From RYN-230 sp036509255 (GTDB lineage Bacteria; Actinomycetota; Actinomycetes; Streptosporangiales; Streptosporangiaceae), in contig DATCFY010000029.1 of NCBI GenBank assembly GCA_036509255.1, positions 62,001-126,000 of the forward strand: a stretch of 64,000 nucleotides of DNA. Reading direction: 5' to 3'. The notes beneath the pieces are model-generated. The model was given only the letters and a program-made list of their open reading frames with translations, was not told the origin of the DNA and searched no databases. The translations under genes and the position numbers were made by a program. Below are positions 8,051 to 16,266 of this stretch, piece after piece (position 1 is the first letter of the stretch; each line of letters opens with the position of its first letter).

Positions 8051-8198
8051 TCAGGGGTTAATGCCGCCCAAATGCCGTGCCAGGGGTGCCGCGTCAGCTA
8101 AGGTGCTGAGTTTGTCGGGCTTTCCAGCTGAGTTTCGCTGGTCACCGTGAACCCGTGACCACCGCAGCGGAAGGCACCCTGCGATCTGGGAGCCCCTT

Positions 8199-8672
8199 GT
8201 GGGTCCGTATCGCGTAATTCGTCGTCTTCTGATCACTTTCATGGCGACGGCATCCCTAGCGGCGATCCCCCTCGCCACCACCTCCCAAGCCGCCTCCGCC
8301 GGGTCCAGAACCCCACGGCTGGCGGCTTACCTATGGGCCTACCACCACACGGCGGGCCACCCGTACTGTTGGGCCGGCGCCGGGCCCAGCTGCTACGACT
8401 GCTCCGGCGTCGTGATGGCCGCGTATGCCCAGGAGGGCGTCCGCTTCGGCCGGTCCACCACCGACATGCTCGACTCGGGGCGGCTGATCCGGGAGAGCGA
8501 GCGCCAGGCACGCCGAGGTGACCTGGCCTTCTACGGCACTGGACATGTGGAGTTCTTCATCCGGCCTGGCCACACGTTCGGTGCCCTGGATTCCGGGACC
8601 CTGATCGGCTGGCATCAGTGGAACGCGTGGTGGCATCCCACGATGTTCTTCCGGGTGCGGGGCGCAGGCTGA
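8199..8672 (+). CDS. secreted NlpC/P60-type peptidase
   Basis: A 157-residue exported protein with a signal peptide (RRLLITFMATASLAAIPLA, cleaved near 30) and a minimal NlpC/P60 domain. The nucleophile is C68 in YDCSGVVMAAY and the histidine is H116 in GTGHVEFF; a segment HTFGALDSGT follows. Family members hydrolyse peptidoglycan stem peptides. The GTG start at 8199 is preceded by GGGAG about eight bases away; an internal ATG at 8241 would remove half the signal peptide. There is no cell-wall anchor or SH3 domain, so the protein is probably soluble and secreted. Confidence 0.82.
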   Translation: MGPYRVIRRLLITFMATASLAAIPLATTSQAASAGSRTPRLAAYLWAYHHTAGHPYCWAGAGPSCYDCSGVVMAAYAQEGVRFGRSTTDMLDSGRLIRESERQARRGDLAFYGTGHVEFFIRPGHTFGALDSGTLIGWHQWNAWWHPTMFFRVRGAG

Positions 8673-8685
8673 TCCTGATCCAGGT

Positions 8686-8713
8686 GATCCGGGCCGGCTG
8701 ATCCGGGCCGGCT
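8686..8713 (+). repeat. tandem 14-bp duplication
   Basis: GATCCGGGCCGGCT occurs at 8686-8699 and again at 8700-8713, directly after the NlpC/P60 stop. A diverged third unit (GATCTACTGCGGCC) follows. No gene is affected. Confidence 0.7.
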
Positions 8714-8853
8714 GATCTACTGCGGCCGATCCGCCCCCGCAAAGCCGGGCAAACCACCACCATTCTTCCTCAAACGGTCCGGTGCCGCGATTGACGCGGC
8801 CCGGCCCCGGGAACGCTGCTGATCACGGGGACCACCATGGAGGCTCGAGAAGC

Positions 8854-10305
8854 GTGGCGGCAACGGCACGGCGGGGGCGGACGGCGCCGCGGTGGCGACT
8901 GGCGGACCTGAGCCTGGACGACCGGATCGCCCGGGGCCGGGCCGCGCGGGGCGAGGCACCCCGCTCGGGGCACGCCCGGTGGGAGCCGGCCCCGGGACGA
9001 CCGGACCCGGTCACGCTGCTGGCGGACCAGGCGGCCACCCGGGTGCCCGAGCTGGTGCCGATCCGGTACGGCCGGATGCTCGTCTCGCCGGGCACCTTCT
9101 ACCGGGGTGGCGCGCTGATCATGGCGTCCGACCTGGCCGCAACACCCGGCAGCGGGATCACGGTGCAGCTCTGCGGGGATGCGCACTTGTCGAATTTCGG
9201 CGTGTTCGCTTCCCCGGAACGGCAGCTGATCTTCGACATCAACGACTTCGACGAGACGCTGCCCGGTCCGTGGGAGTGGGACGTCAAACGGCTGGCGGCC
9301 AGCTTCGAGATCGCCGGCCGCGACCTCGGGTTCTCCCCGGATGACCGGCGGGACATCGTGCTGGCCGGGGTCCGCGAGTACCGCGAACAGCTGCGCGAGG
9401 CGGCCCGGATGGGCACCCTCGACGCGTGGTACGCGCACCTGGACGAGGAAGCGATCCAGGAGGGCATCACCCATGCGGTCCGCCGCAAGGAGCTGGGCAA
9501 GAAAGAGGCCCGCGAGGCCAGGCGGGACATAGCCAAGGCGCGGACCCGGGACAGCGTGCGGGTGCTGGCCCGCCGGACCGGGAAGGTGGAAGGAGAGCTG
9601 CGGATCGTCCGCGACCCGCCCCTCATCACGCCCATCGAGGACCTGCTGCTATCTCCCGAGTCCCGCGAGCAGGCGGAGCGCTCGGTCCGGACCCTGATCG
9701 CCCGGTACCGGCGGACGCTCGCGCACGACCACCACCCGATCGAGGAATTCCGCTACGTGCACATGGCCCGTAAAGTGGTCGGCGTGGGCAGCGTCGGCAC
9801 CCGCTGCTGGATCCTCCTGATGCTCGGCCGGGACAACGCGGACCCCCTGTTCCTCCAGGCGAAAGAGGCGCAGCCGTCGGTGCTCGAGCCGTTCGCCGGC
9901 CGGAGCGGGCTGCGCCAGCACGGCGAGCGCGTGGTGGTGGGGCAGCGCCTGATGCAGGCCGCCAGCGACATCTTCCTCGGCTGGCTCCGGGTCACCGACC
10001 TCGACGGGCAGCCCCGGGACTACTACATCCGGCAGTTCCACGACGGGAAGGGCTCCGCCGAGGTGGAGACCATGCGGGTGCCGGGGGCCACCCTGTACGC
10101 CCGGATGTGCGGGGCGACGCTGGCCCGCGCGCACGCCCGGTGGGGCGACCGGATCGCGGTCGGCGCCTACCTCGGATCCGGAGAGGTCTTCGACCGGGCG
10201 ATCGCCGACTTTTCGGCGGTCTACGCAAACCAGAACGAGCGGGACTACGAGGCGCTGGCTCAGGCGGTCAAGTCGGGCCGCATCCCGGCGGAAATGGGTG
10301 TGTGA
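8854..10305 (+). CDS. DUF2252 family protein (kinase-like fold)
   Basis: About 483 residues. Signatures of DUF2252 are VPIRYGRMLVSPGTFYRGGA, QLCGDAHLSNFG, IFDINDFDETLPGPWEWD, and late FHYVHMARKVVGVGSVGTR-like and YYIRQFHDGKGS segments. The GDxHxxN and DxNDFD motifs resemble aminoglycoside-phosphotransferase-type kinases, so phosphotransfer is plausible but unproven. The GTG at 8854 was chosen because GGAGG lies ten bases upstream; the frame is open to 8782. It stands alone on the + strand before the convergent methyltransferase. Confidence 0.85.
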   Translation: MAATARRGRTAPRWRLADLSLDDRIARGRAARGEAPRSGHARWEPAPGRPDPVTLLADQAATRVPELVPIRYGRMLVSPGTFYRGGALIMASDLAATPGSGITVQLCGDAHLSNFGVFASPERQLIFDINDFDETLPGPWEWDVKRLAASFEIAGRDLGFSPDDRRDIVLAGVREYREQLREAARMGTLDAWYAHLDEEAIQEGITHAVRRKELGKKEAREARRDIAKARTRDSVRVLARRTGKVEGELRIVRDPPLITPIEDLLLSPESREQAERSVRTLIARYRRTLAHDHHPIEEFRYVHMARKVVGVGSVGTRCWILLMLGRDNADPLFLQAKEAQPSVLEPFAGRSGLRQHGERVVVGQRLMQAASDIFLGWLRVTDLDGQPRDYYIRQFHDGKGSAEVETMRVPGATLYARMCGATLARAHARWGDRIAVGAYLGSGEVFDRAIADFSAVYANQNERDYEALAQAVKSGRIPAEMGV

Positions 10306-10399
10306 GCCGGGCAGCTGGCGGACGGGCGGGCGGGCGGATGGCTTGCGGCTGTGCCACGGCCCGCGCGGACGCCTTGCGGACTATGCCACCACCCGCGCG

Positions 10400-11245
10400 C
10401 TACGGCTTGCGGGCCACGCCGGCGAACGCGTTGATGACCACGTGGGGATTGGGCTCGCCGCGCCATTCGGGCATCGCCACGAGTCCCGGCTCGACCATGT
10501 CGAGGCCGTCGAAATAGGCGGCGATCTGGGCCTGCGGCCGGGGAGTGAGCCGGGTCGGACCCATTCGCGGGTTGATCTTCGAGGCGATCCGGCTAGCCCC
10601 GTCGCCGATGTCGGTCGTGGTGTCTGAGATCACCAGGTAGCTGCCGGACGGCATCGCGTCCATCAGGCCGGACACGATCTCCTGGGGGTTATCGGAGTCG
10701 GGGATGTACTGCAGCACCATCAGGGCCATGACTGCCACCGGCTCGCTGAAGTCCAGCACGCTGGCCGCCGACTCAATGATCTTCGCGGTATCCCGGGCGT
10801 CGGCATCCACGTAGGCGGTGGCGCCCTGCGGCGTGCTGGTCAGCAGCGCCCGGGCGTGGGCCAGCACGATCGGGTCGTTGTCCACGTAGACGACGCGGGA
10901 CTCCGGCGCGATCTCCTGGGCGACCTCGTGAGTGTTGTCGGCGGTCGGCAGGCCGGTCCCCACGTCGAGGAACTGCCGGATGCCCTGCCCGGCCACGAAC
11001 TCGACCGCCCGGCGCAGGAAGGCCCGGTTGGCGCGGACGCCGGGCAGGATGTCCGGGGTGACCGCGATGGCCTGCTCCGCGGCCTCACGGTCGGCCTGGT
11101 AGTTGTCCTTGCCGCCCAGCCAGTAGTTGTAGATCCGGGCCGGATGAGCGACCGACGTGTCGAAGGACAGTGAGTCACCCGCCGTGCTGTCCGCCGCCGG
11201 GTCGTCGTGGTCCGGGCGGTCCAGGGGGAGGTCCTGGCTGCTCAT
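10400..11245 (-). CDS. SAM-dependent methyltransferase of the DUF574/Methyltransf_19 family (copy 1)
   Basis: A 281-residue protein. The family-specific N-terminal block is HPARIYNYWLGGKDNYQADR. The SAM-binding Rossmann motif is FLDVGTGLPTADNTHEVA, followed by VVYVDNDPIVLAHARALL and YVDADARD. The C-terminus carries VAMPEWRGEPNP and VARKP. Such proteins are numerous in Streptomyces-like actinomycetes; the substrate is unknown. A second copy at 40329-41162 aligns end to end and is nearly identical through the Rossmann core. This copy has no XRE regulator next to it, unlike copy 2. Confidence 0.9.
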   Translation of the reverse strand: MSSQDLPLDRPDHDDPAADSTAGDSLSFDTSVAHPARIYNYWLGGKDNYQADREAAEQAIAVTPDILPGVRANRAFLRRAVEFVAGQGIRQFLDVGTGLPTADNTHEVAQEIAPESRVVYVDNDPIVLAHARALLTSTPQGATAYVDADARDTAKIIESAASVLDFSEPVAVMALMVLQYIPDSDNPQEIVSGLMDAMPSGSYLVISDTTTDIGDGASRIASKINPRMGPTRLTPRPQAQIAAYFDGLDMVEPGLVAMPEWRGEPNPHVVINAFAGVARKP

Positions 11246-11307
11246 GGCGTGTGCCTTTCCCGTCTGCCGCTCAGGATGCTGTCACCCCGGCGGCGAATCC
11301 TGCATTG

Positions 11308-11339
11308 TTCAGCGGCGGGATCCCCCGATCCCGGCTGAA
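11308..11339 (-). terminator. hairpin between the wHTH gene and methyltransferase 1
   Basis: TTCAGC-GG-CGGGATC at 11308-11322 pairs with GATCCCG-GCTGAA at 11327-11339 across a CCCC loop, a 13-bp stem with a two-base bulge. It lies between two minus-strand genes and could end transcription of the upstream wHTH operon. The region 11246-11470 holds nothing else that I can identify. Confidence 0.45.
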
Positions 11340-11468
11340 TGATGTTTCCAGGGCTCAACCTATCCGGTTCCGAGGGAAACCTACCGCCCGGGCCCAGCCA
11401 GGCAATGGCGCCCCAGGGCAGGCGTTCCCGGAATAGGCCATTAACGATGACACGGTGGAGGCCGCCGG

Positions 11469-11780
11469 CTACGAGGGTGACTGGGCCGAGTCGAGCAGCT
11501 GGCGCAGCACCGTCGTGTAGTTCTCCAGCGCGGCCCGCCCGCTGTGGGTCAGCTCGACCGAGGTGCGTGCCGTGACGCCCCTGCCGTTCTTGTGGGTGGT
11601 TATGTACCCGGCGTCCTCGAGCTTGCGCAGGTGGGTGATCAGGTTGCCCGGCGTCAGTCCGATCAGTTCCTGCAGCCGGGTAAAAGAGAGGTTGTCACCC
11701 TCGCGCAGGGTGGCCAGTGTCACCACGATGCGCAGCCGGGCTGGCGCGTGGATGACCGGGTCGAGTTCAGTGTCGTTCAC
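11469..11780 (-). CDS. winged-helix (ArsR/MarR-like) transcriptional regulator
   Basis: A 103-residue single-domain DNA-binding protein. LDPVIHAPARLRIVVTLATL is the first helix pair, LTPGNLITHLRKLEDAGYI is the recognition helix with the start of the wing, and GVTARTSVELTHSGRAALE ends the wing. This matches the short HTH_34-type winged-helix repressors. The GTG start at 11778-11780 overlaps the TGA of the upstream membrane gene (GTGA). The pair is probably autoregulated through the twin dyads at 12442-12479. Confidence 0.82.
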   Translation of the reverse strand: MNDTELDPVIHAPARLRIVVTLATLREGDNLSFTRLQELIGLTPGNLITHLRKLEDAGYITTHKNGRGVTARTSVELTHSGRAALENYTTVLRQLLDSAQSPS

Positions 11781-12412
11781 GCGCGCCGCAGCCAGGGCTC
11801 CACGCCCGCCATCACCAGGAACGCCAGGCCTCCCGCCAGTGCACCGACCGCCCAGATCCCCACCGGGCCAGCGTAGGCGCCGCCGGCTGCCACGGCGATC
11901 AGCCAGAGGCCCAGGCCGGACACAGGCCAGTCCACCCACAGGGCGCTGCTGGTGAGGTAGAAGAGCCCGGCCACCAGGATCGGCGTCGCCGCCTCGAAGA
12001 CCCCGAGCACGGTCCGGCTGGCCCCAGCGTGCGCCAGCGCGCCTTCCAGGGCGAACATCCCGGCCAGTCCGGCGATGAGCGACAGCCAGCGGATGCGCTG
12101 CCGCAGCGCCGAGAGGCCAGCGACACCAGACTCGGACCGGGCCTGGGCCACGTTCGCCAGGGCTGACCCCGCGGCGAGCAGGGTCACCGCCGCGAACGCT
12201 CCGGGATTTATCCCGTGAAACGGGTGCTGCCCCCGGACGAGGAGCCATGTCGACCCATAACCGAGGAGCAGCAGTACCCCCCAGGTCACAAAGCTGGCCC
12301 GGTGACTGCGCCGGAACTCATGACGGGCGCGTTCACCTGCCTCCTGCATGATGACTGCCGCTTCCTGGACGTCCAGGTGCGTTCCCTCGCCTGCCTCTGC
12401 GCCGTCTGTCAC
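11777..12412 (-). CDS. membrane protein co-expressed with the wHTH regulator
   Basis: About 211 residues with six or seven membrane segments after an amphipathic start (EAGERARHEFRRSHRASF). The spans cover VTWGVLLLLGYGSTWLLV, AFAAVTLLAAGSALANV and a C-terminal set ending in PWLRRA. Actinobacteria often pair such a membrane protein with a short winged-helix regulator. The GTG start at 12412 was chosen because family members begin shortly before the HEFRRSHR helix; the frame upstream is low-complexity Gly/Arg. It shares four bases with the regulator gene and is its likely target. Function is unknown. Confidence 0.7.
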   Translation of the reverse strand: MTDGAEAGEGTHLDVQEAAVIMQEAGERARHEFRRSHRASFVTWGVLLLLGYGSTWLLVRGQHPFHGINPGAFAAVTLLAAGSALANVAQARSESGVAGLSALRQRIRWLSLIAGLAGMFALEGALAHAGASRTVLGVFEAATPILVAGLFYLTSSALWVDWPVSGLGLWLIAVAAGGAYAGPVGIWAVGALAGGLAFLVMAGVEPWLRRA

Positions 12413-12441
12413 GTCGGCTCTCTGCTCCGTGCCTGCCCTTG

Positions 12442-12479
12442 CTTTGTGATGCAAAGCTAGCTTGCTTTGCTCTTCAAAG
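12442..12479. promoter_or_regulatory. twin 15-bp operator-like dyads upstream of the membrane protein/wHTH operon
   Basis: CTTTGTGATGCAAAG at 12442-12456 and CTTTGCTCTTCAAAG at 12465-12479 share the pattern CTTTGN5CAAAG and sit 23 bp apart centre to centre, about two helical turns. They lie 30-67 bases upstream of the GTG at 12412, where a repressor of this operon would bind. The stretch is also AT-rich against its surroundings. The wHTH protein at 11469-11780 is the obvious candidate binder. Confidence 0.6.
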
Positions 12480-12669
12480 TCAAGACCCGGCCCCCCGAGG
12501 CGGCCCGGTCCCCCCCGAGGCGACCCATCCCGCCCCCGGGTGCCCATCCCGCCTTGCGGGGTGCCCATCCCGGCTCCCGTGCTGCTCATCCTGGGCCCCC
12601 GGGGACCGCTCACCCAGCGCCCCGCGGACCACCCCGCCCCCACCCCCGCCCCGGGCGGCAGGGTTCATG

Positions 12670-12715
12670 ATCGTGGTGCATTTTGCCCCGCGGGCGGGGC
12701 AAAATGCACCACGAT
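12670..12715. repeat. 46-bp perfect palindrome (22-bp arms, 2-base centre)
   Basis: Arms at 12670-12691 and 12694-12715 are exact reverse complements (beginning ATCGTGGTGCATTTTG and ending CAAAATGCACCACGAT) around a central GG. It lies between divergent genes, so it is not an ordinary terminator. The rest of 12480-12778 is GC-rich with CCCATCCCGCC-type repeats and no gene that I can support. Confidence 0.85.
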
Positions 12716-12778
12716 AACTGCGCTCACGGTCGGGGCGGGGGGCTGGGGGTGGCGGGAGGGGTCTTTTAGAGTGGGTGG

Positions 12779-13408
12779 ATGGACGCCGCGCAACGCCAGC
12801 TTTACGACCAGATCGACGACGCGACGCAGCGCCTGCTCAGCACGGCGCGAGTGATCGCCGAGCCGGACCTGAGGCAGCCGTCACTGCTGCCCGGCTGGAC
12901 GCGGGCTCATGTCGTGGCTCACCTGGCCCGCGGCGCGGACGCGATGCGCACCCTCCTGGTCGGGGTCCGCTCCAGCCAGGACCGCCCGGCCTACGCCAGC
13001 GCCGAGGCCCGGGAGGCCGGGATCGAGCGCGGCGCGGCCCAGACGGCGAAGGATCTCATGGCCGACCTGGCCGATTCGGCCATGGCGCTGCGCGTTATCG
13101 CCCGGCAGCTGCCCGATCAGGCCTGGCCTCGTTCCGTGCGGATCCTCGGCTCCGCTCCGTTCCCGGCGGCGCAATTGCTGACCCGCCGGCTGGCCGAGGT
13201 CGAGCTGCATCACTGCGACCTGGCCGCGGGGTACGGCCCGGCCGACTGGCCAGCCGCCTTCGCGTCCATGGAACTCGCAGAGCCCATGCGCTCCCAGCGT
13301 CAGGACCGGCTCAGCCGGCCCCAGGAACTCCTGGATAGCGTGCCCCCGCCCCGTCCCGCCCGCGTGCCCGGGCAACCAAGAAAGGGCCTGGGTCCTCTGT
13401 TCTCCTGA
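12779..13408 (+). CDS. maleylpyruvate isomerase (mycothiol-dependent, DinB-like) family protein, C-terminus atypical
   Basis: A 209-residue protein. The N-terminal four-helix metal-binding domain is clear: LLPGWTRAHVVAHLARGADA with its histidine, and RLAEVELHHCDLAAGYGPADWP with the HHxD-type histidines. Family members use mycothiol or bind divalent metal. After DWPAAFA the usual C-terminal SCP2-like domain is not seen; instead about 45 residues of Ser/Gln/Pro-rich sequence follow to the stop. The gene may therefore be C-terminally truncated and fused to unrelated sequence. The start lies 63 bases after the 46-bp palindrome. Confidence 0.7.
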   Translation: MDAAQRQLYDQIDDATQRLLSTARVIAEPDLRQPSLLPGWTRAHVVAHLARGADAMRTLLVGVRSSQDRPAYASAEAREAGIERGAAQTAKDLMADLADSAMALRVIARQLPDQAWPRSVRILGSAPFPAAQLLTRRLAEVELHHCDLAAGYGPADWPAAFASMELAEPMRSQRQDRLSRPQELLDSVPPPRPARVPGQPRKGLGPLFS

Positions 13409-13436
13409 CTACTGATGCGATAGGCCGTTCGTAAGA

Positions 13437-14282
13437 GTGGTCAACGACGATCCTGAATGGTCGCCAGGAAAAGGGGATTCCCATGTCCAGGCTTACCAGG
13501 TTCTTGCCCTAGCCACGGCTGCGGTGACTCTGGCGCTGCCGGCCGGGCTGGCCGCCACCGCGGCCAGTGCCGCCACCGGCCCCGCCACTCCCACCAAGGA
13601 AGAGGCGGGGTATCAGTTCACCGGGGCCCAGTTCCGCTACGCCCAGGCCACGGTGTACCTGCGCAACGCCAGCCAGTACAGCGCGTCCATCGGCGGCCTC
13701 GGCCAGTCGGTGCAGTTCTGGGGCGGCGGCAACGTCTACGTCCTCGGCGTGTCCGACACCACCACGACCAGCCCGTACAGCCCGGCGGTGGCCGTGTTCA
13801 ACAACTCCACGCACGCCCTGGTGTGCGCGACCGCGGGCACCAACACCTGCGCGGGCACGCCGACCTCGTGGACCAGCGGTTCCGTTAGCTACCCGACCGG
13901 GCACTCCGTGCAGGAGACGATCTTCTATAACCAGGGCAATGGTGACCTGACCTTCGCCGTGAACGACCTGACCGCGCACACCAGCTCGGGGTTCACGCTG
14001 AACATCGGGACCGGTGTCTCCTTCAAGGAGGTCCGGATCGGCACCGAATTCGGCAACGACCCGTGGAGCCCGCCCGCCACCTTTACCGCACCCGCGGCCC
14101 AGACCAAGCTGGCCGCATTCAGCGGCGGGCAGCTGACTAACTACAAGGGAACCAAGTTCGGGTTCTCCGGGTACTTCACGACCTCGCCGCTGATCATGAC
14201 CGGCCCCGGGAGCGTGACCGAGGCGAACGCCAGGGCGCTGAACTCCACCGCCAACGGATTCAGCACCTACCTCGTGCCGTAG
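13437..14282 (+). CDS. secreted protein of unknown function; signal peptide broken by a probable 1-base deletion
   Basis: The mature part (from ATGPATPTKEEAGYQFTGAQ onward) is a beta-rich exported protein with QSVQFWGGGNVYVLGVSDTT, FNNSTHALVCAT, and RIGTEFGNDPW. I recall it as a conserved actinobacterial family without assigned function. The best start is the ATG at 13483 after AGGGGATT: it reads MSRLTRFLP then TAG, but one extra C in the CCC tract near 13508 would give MSRLTRFLPLATAAVTLALP and a textbook signal peptide. As sequenced, the open frame starts at GTG 13437 with a poor N-terminus. Either a real frameshift or a sequencing error. Confidence 0.65.
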   Translation: MVNDDPEWSPGKGDSHVQAYQVLALATAAVTLALPAGLAATAASAATGPATPTKEEAGYQFTGAQFRYAQATVYLRNASQYSASIGGLGQSVQFWGGGNVYVLGVSDTTTTSPYSPAVAVFNNSTHALVCATAGTNTCAGTPTSWTSGSVSYPTGHSVQETIFYNQGNGDLTFAVNDLTAHTSSGFTLNIGTGVSFKEVRIGTEFGNDPWSPPATFTAPAAQTKLAAFSGGQLTNYKGTKFGFSGYFTTSPLIMTGPGSVTEANARALNSTANGFSTYLVP

Positions 14283-14294
14283 TACCGCCGTTAG

Positions 14295-16223
14295 CTATCC
14301 GAGCACGCGGGTCAGGGCGGGCGCCACGTCGGCGAGGGTGCGGACGGGCTGGCTCAGGCCATGTCCCCGGCCGGCCAGGGCCGTCGCGGCCCGCTCCGAC
14401 TCCGCGGTCGGCAGCGGGCAGAGCACGTGCAGGCGGCTGATCCCGGCCAGGGCCAGACCGGGATCAGCGCCCGCCGTGGGCAGGCAGTCCGACAGCAGCA
14501 GGACCACGCGTTCGTCGGCGGTCACGGCGGCCAGCTGGGCGGTCGCCGCCCGGAGCGCGGCCGCCAGGTCGGTGACCCCGTGCCCGCGCAGGGCCAGCAG
14601 CTCGCCCACCAGCTGCCCGGGCGCACCGTACGTACCCTGGGCCTGCAGGACCGTCGCGTCGTCGCGGAACGAAATGATCCCGGGAGTGAGCCGGCCGTCG
14701 GTCGCGAGGACCAGGCTGGCCGCGGCGACGGCGGCGATGGCCACCGCCAGGCCGGACATCGAGCCGCTGCTGTCGATGAGCAGGCACAGCGCCCGGCGAT
14801 GAGCGCGCCAGGAGCGAGTCACCAGGTCCTCCGGCCCGGGCGGCCAGGGTCCTGACCACCGGTCCAGGGTCCGGTCCAGGTCCAGATCGCCCTCGGACCG
14901 CCCGGGGCCCAGGCGGCGCGTTCCCCGGGCGGGCTGCTGGCCGGCCCGGGCCAGCCGGATAAAGACCCGTGCGGCCAGCCGCCGCGCCGCCGCGCGCAGC
15001 TCGCGGTCGGTGGCGCGGGCCAGGTCGGGCAGGAGGGTCAGGGCCGCGTCCGGGTCGTCGGCCAGCAGCCGGGCGAACGCCTCCTCGTCGAGCCGTCCCA
15101 GCCCTGGCGAGACGCCCGCGAACGCCGCGTGCCGGGCGGCGAGCTCGTCCCGGCTGACGCTGCGCCGCGCCGGGCCCCGGGCCCGGTCGCGGCGGGCCGC
15201 GGAGGCCGAGGACCGGCGCGGCGGGGCCCGGTCCTGGGTGGGCGGGTCCTGGCCGTTCTGGTCTCGGCGGGTGCCCGCCGCGGGCGGCGGCAGGCGGTCA
15301 TCTTTTCCCTGGCCGTCCAGGGACCCTGCGCCGGGATCATCGGGAGCCCCGCCGTCCGGCGGGGGCAGCGGATCCAGCGAGTCGTCCGGCCAGAGCTGGT
15401 CCAGCAGGTCGTCGAGCACCGACTCCGGGGTCCGCTCACACCCGTCGGTGATCCGGATCCGCCCGGACAGGGCGGCGTGCCCGGCGTCGCGGGCACTCGC
15501 CCGCGTCATCCGCGGCTCGCCGCGCAGCCGGATCAGCCCGGTCAGCAGGAGGACCAGGTCGATCGCGCCGCGCACCGAGGAGCCCATGCGCACGTCAGGG
15601 TGCTCCCGCGTGGCCCGGGTGAACGCCACCGCGAAGTCCACCACCGGGCCGCGGTGGCCGGTGACCCCGGTGGTGATCTGCCGTTCCGCCGCCTCGTCCT
15701 GGTAGCCGAGGACGACCCGGCAGATCCGGTCGGCGATGGCGTGGCTGACCCGGGCGGTCCCGATCGCGTCGAACGGGTTCATGGCCGCGACCAGCCGGAA
15801 GCCCTCGGCCGCCTGCACCGGGCCCAGCCGGGGGACCGCGATCTCACCCTCGGTGAGCACCGTGATCAGGACGTTCAGGGTCTCCTCGGGGACCCGGTTG
15901 AACTCCTCCAGGTACAGCAGGGCCCCCGAGCGCATGGCCGCCAGCAGCGGGCCGTCGGTGAAGCTGGCCGGGACGTAGCCCTCGGTGAGGACCTGGGCCG
16001 GGTCGTACTGCCCGATCAGCCGGGCCGGGGTGAGCTCGGCGTTGCCCTCGGCGAAGACCACGACGGTGCCGGACTCCCGGGCGATGTCCCGCAGCAGGGT
16101 GGACTTGCCGGTGCCCGGCGGTCCCTCGATCACCACATGCCGGCCCGCCGCCAGCGCCACGGTGAGCACTTCACGCTCCCGCTGCAGGCCGACCACGGGC
16201 GGCGGGCCGGTACGCGGCATCAT
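14295..16223 (-). CDS. MoxR-type AAA+ ATPase fused to a von Willebrand factor A domain
   Basis: A 642-residue fusion. The N-terminal MoxR/CbbQ-like AAA+ part (about 8-260) has Walker A GPPGTGKST at 34-42, Walker B LLYLEE at 102-107, arginine R110 and FRLVAAMNPFDAIGTARVSH. A charged Pro/Arg/Asp linker (about 270-350) follows. The C-terminal VWA domain has an intact MIDAS motif DSSGSMSG at 484 onward and the late LLLSDCLPT strand. MoxR and VWA genes are usually separate neighbours that act as metal-insertion or assembly chaperones (NorQ/NorD, CbbQ/CbbO, chelatases). Here both lie in one chain with no evident client gene beside them. Confidence 0.9.
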   Translation of the reverse strand: MMPRTGPPPVVGLQREREVLTVALAAGRHVVIEGPPGTGKSTLLRDIARESGTVVVFAEGNAELTPARLIGQYDPAQVLTEGYVPASFTDGPLLAAMRSGALLYLEEFNRVPEETLNVLITVLTEGEIAVPRLGPVQAAEGFRLVAAMNPFDAIGTARVSHAIADRICRVVLGYQDEAAERQITTGVTGHRGPVVDFAVAFTRATREHPDVRMGSSVRGAIDLVLLLTGLIRLRGEPRMTRASARDAGHAALSGRIRITDGCERTPESVLDDLLDQLWPDDSLDPLPPPDGGAPDDPGAGSLDGQGKDDRLPPPAAGTRRDQNGQDPPTQDRAPPRRSSASAARRDRARGPARRSVSRDELAARHAAFAGVSPGLGRLDEEAFARLLADDPDAALTLLPDLARATDRELRAAARRLAARVFIRLARAGQQPARGTRRLGPGRSEGDLDLDRTLDRWSGPWPPGPEDLVTRSWRAHRRALCLLIDSSGSMSGLAVAIAAVAAASLVLATDGRLTPGIISFRDDATVLQAQGTYGAPGQLVGELLALRGHGVTDLAAALRAATAQLAAVTADERVVLLLSDCLPTAGADPGLALAGISRLHVLCPLPTAESERAATALAGRGHGLSQPVRTLADVAPALTRVLG

Positions 16224-16266
16224 CCTCCGGAGCTCACGAACGTTCCCCGTTCATGAGCCGGCCGGA

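Noticed and set aside
8052..8198. Possible c-di-AMP (ydaO-type) riboswitch upstream of the NlpC/P60 gene
   Set aside because: Such riboswitches often precede NlpC/P60 genes and there are stems here (GTCACCGTGAACCCGTGAC), but the conserved GGGTGAATC- and CCGCAGGC-type blocks are not recognisable.
12462..12854. Overlapping open frames in the GC-rich spacer upstream of the maleylpyruvate isomerase family gene
   Set aside because: They are Pro/Arg-rich, lack ribosome-binding sites, and run through the operator dyads and the 46-bp palindrome.
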